The notes under the pieces were generated by a model. That model was not told where the DNA came from and did not search any database. It saw only the letters and a program-made list of their open reading frames with translations. Made by a program: the position numbers and the translations under genes. Positions 63,801 to 64,000 of a stretch of DNA of 64,000 nucleotides are shown piece after piece (position 1 is the first letter of the stretch; every line of letters begins with the position of its first letter). Origin of the DNA: Siphlonurus alternatus (lineage: Eukaryota > Arthropoda > Insecta > Ephemeroptera > Siphlonuridae); NCBI GenBank assembly GCA_949825025.1, contig OX463780.1, positions 43,442,979-43,506,978 on the forward strand, in the 5' to 3' direction.

Positions 63801-64000
63801 ACTCAGGTATAATAGTACAAGTTTTGGTGTTAATGGTGCATGTAAAAGTTGTCTTGTTATTATTGTATATAAAAATAATAATTATTAAAAATATAATATA
63901 ATAAATATTATAATTAAAAAATAAAAAGACAGGTTGGAATTAACATTCATAGCACATGTTTTAAAAATTTCAATTATTTCTTTCGTTCTTACTTGGTAAT
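63801..64000. other. AT-rich window edge
   Basis: A/T-rich sequence to the end of the window; nothing recognised. Confidence 0.55.

Overview
The window looks like non-coding nuclear DNA from an AT-rich animal genome, most plausibly an arthropod. I base this on composition (very AT-rich, with long A and T runs), abundant long (GA)n/(CT)n microsatellites, many short foldback (MITE-like) transposons, and the absence of prokaryotic gene organisation. No protein family, tRNA, rRNA, snRNA or well-known microRNA was recognised, so the taxon is inferred from texture only. It could be a large intergenic region or the inside of a very large intron.

Layout: AT-rich spacer (simple A/T words, TA and A/T runs) alternates every 1-2 kb with compositionally balanced blocks of about 100-500 bp. 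These blocks carry complex sequence, E-boxes, CRE sites, homeodomain/TALE-like words and often a GA/CT tract. Two blocks look promoter-like. One is a CpG island at 3365-3660 (133 of 180 bases are G/C at 3421-3600). The other, at 40050-40365, has a TATA box and an optimal-Kozak ATG. Two more blocks (20181-20525 and 52281-52800) each have a TATA box about 45-50 bp before an ATG that opens a 33-46 codon frame. None is proven to be a gene.

About a dozen inverted-repeat elements are visible. The largest is a 1.84-kb TTAA-flanked element (21889-23729) with 20-bp terminal repeats and no recognisable transposase. Shorter foldbacks lie at 9724-10050, 29771-29916, 36630-36838, 38852-39220, 39575-40040, 40455-40660, 40743-40873, 40961-41120, 43262-43719, 44163-44580, 44616-44965, 45863-46008, 48034-48159 and 58472-58597. 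They are densest at 36.6-48.2 kb. Several are related: 9724, 44163 and 44616 share a module, 40743 pairs with 58472, and 36630 pairs with 40961.

The strongest unexpected signal is the palindrome TGACGTCA (cAMP-response element). It occurs 14 times in 64 kb, against roughly 0.5 expected if the window is about 70% A+T. Six copies lie inside foldback elements and eight in spacer or balanced blocks; two of those eight share a 17-base CRE+CCAAT word. No operon-like or pathway relationship between genes can be described because no gene is established.
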